Shown here piece by piece: positions 63,177 to 64,000 of a stretch of 64,000 nt of DNA. Location of the stretch: assembly GCF_027744825.2 (NCBI RefSeq), contig NC_071336.1:21523501-21587500 (forward strand), given 5' to 3'. Source of the stretch: Synchiropus splendidus. Lineage: Eukaryota; Chordata; Actinopteri; Syngnathiformes; Callionymidae. Both the position numbers and the translations under genes were made by a program. The notes beneath the pieces were generated by a model. It did not search any database and had not been told where the DNA came from. It saw only the letters and a program-made list of their open reading frames with translations. The stretch's first letter is position 1. Each line of letters opens with the position of its first letter.

Positions 63177-64000
63177 TCAACACTTTACTTCTAATATTTA
63201 ATATAAAACAAACAAAACTTTCTTTCTTTGTTGATGAAAAATATATATCCATTTGGCAGTAGGTCTAATTTAAATATAAGCTTAATGGCAATATTTGTAA
63301 TATTTCATTGGGGTATGCCAAACATACTTTGCCACAGCACTTGTTTTGTGTGATGTCACGAAATACTGCACAGGATGGTTCTCAAATAGAAAAATAGAGC
63401 CTTTAATGACTGCACATTTTCAGAAACTGTCAATATGAATAGCGGAAAACATCCACATATGCACTGAAGTAACCAGTCAGAAGTGTGACAGCCTGTCGTG
63501 CAGCCAATTACGGAGAGCAGCCGAGGCAGAAGCAGTGGTCTGGCACGATGTGGCACAATGGAGTTGGTGGCTGCTCTTGGTTTGTTTCCCGGAGATGCAA
63601 AAAGTCACTGAGGGGAATGATGGATCCTGCATTAGCGAGAACTCGCTGTCAGAGACTCAGGGATTTGCATCCCACCTTGAGCATTTTAAATGGCTCTACA
63701 TATTATCATAAAAAATGAAATAAATGAAATGAGTAAATCAGGCCTCATGAAATGAAATGACAGGCGGGTTGAAACAGCGGGTGAGTGTGTGTATGTTTCT
63801 TGCCACCAGCGTCAACATAAAACACATCAGATTGAAGCCACCCTCCAGGGTAGCATCACTCAGCCAGGTGTGTGTGTGTGCGTGTGTCTGTTGGTGCGCG
63901 CTGATACCTAAGTCTTTTATCTAATTTCCCATTTCCTCTAGTTTTTTGTTTATCTACAGATTTATTTTTATATTTCTGTTCAGATGCAGTAAGAACACAT

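Larger units (their letters stand above)
49391..64000. other. Non-coding interval upstream of pex2
   Basis: About 14.6 kb with no recognisable gene. It contains LINE fragments, a (TA)n and a (CA)n microsatellite, and candidate regulatory blocks at 55270-55620 and 55890-56110. In other vertebrates the next gene in this direction is pkia, but I could not find its short coding exons here. Confidence 0.65.

Noticed and set aside
49391..64000. pkia coding exons expected from synteny
   Set aside because: I searched by eye for a short frame resembling the PKI inhibitor motif region and found none. The gene may lie beyond the window.

Overview
This is a stretch of vertebrate nuclear DNA, almost certainly from a teleost fish. 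Coding sequence is split into exons with GT/AG borders, most of the window is non-coding, and there are long microsatellites, degenerate LINE fragments of kinds common in fish, and short non-autonomous DNA transposons. The close introns around the zfhx4 exons (91 to 885 bp) fit a compact fish genome. The species cannot be named from this sequence alone.

Two protein-coding genes can be supported. (1) Positions 1 to about 15,660, plus strand: the 3' part of zfhx4 (zinc finger homeobox 4). Five coding exons are visible (3892-4025, 4911-5111, 5221-5341, 5433-10781, 11242-12788). Their splice phases agree at every junction, and together they encode about 2,450 residues, roughly the last two thirds of the protein. 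The fourth is a 5.35 kb exon carrying all four homeodomains and nine C2H2-type fingers. The 3' UTR is about 2.9 kb. (2) Positions 39505 to 49194, minus strand: pex2, the RING-type peroxisomal E3 ligase. Nearly all of its coding sequence is in one exon (39505-40472). That exon has no usable start codon. The start lies 8.7 kb away in a first exon that contributes only ATG plus one base (49191-49194), next to a CCAAT/GC-box/ETS promoter at about 49,200-49,380. The zfhx4 and pex2 genes are neighbours in other vertebrates too, so the pairing supports calling this zfhx4 rather than its paralogue zfhx3.

Layout: 1-3891 is a zfhx4 intron with AT-rich stretches that look constrained; 3892-12788 holds exons and short introns; 12789-15660 is the 3' UTR; 15661-39504 is the convergent intergenic interval; 40473-49190 is the pex2 intron; 49400-64000 is non-coding sequence upstream of pex2. 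The intergenic DNA mixes decayed transposable elements with segments rich in TAAT/ATTA homeodomain cores and intact unique sequence. I read the latter as candidate conserved regulatory elements of zfhx4, a developmental transcription factor gene. That reading is by inspection only.

The two genes are not functionally linked. zfhx4 is a nuclear transcription factor and pex2 acts at the peroxisome membrane. I found no operon, CRISPR array, defence cluster or other unknown multi-gene system. The most useful non-routine observations are the 4-nt pex2 start exon, a pair of oppositely oriented MITEs, a Tigger-like MITE in the pex2 intron, a near-perfect hairpin at 35646-35702, a tRNA-like relic with a T-run, and several candidate regulatory blocks.
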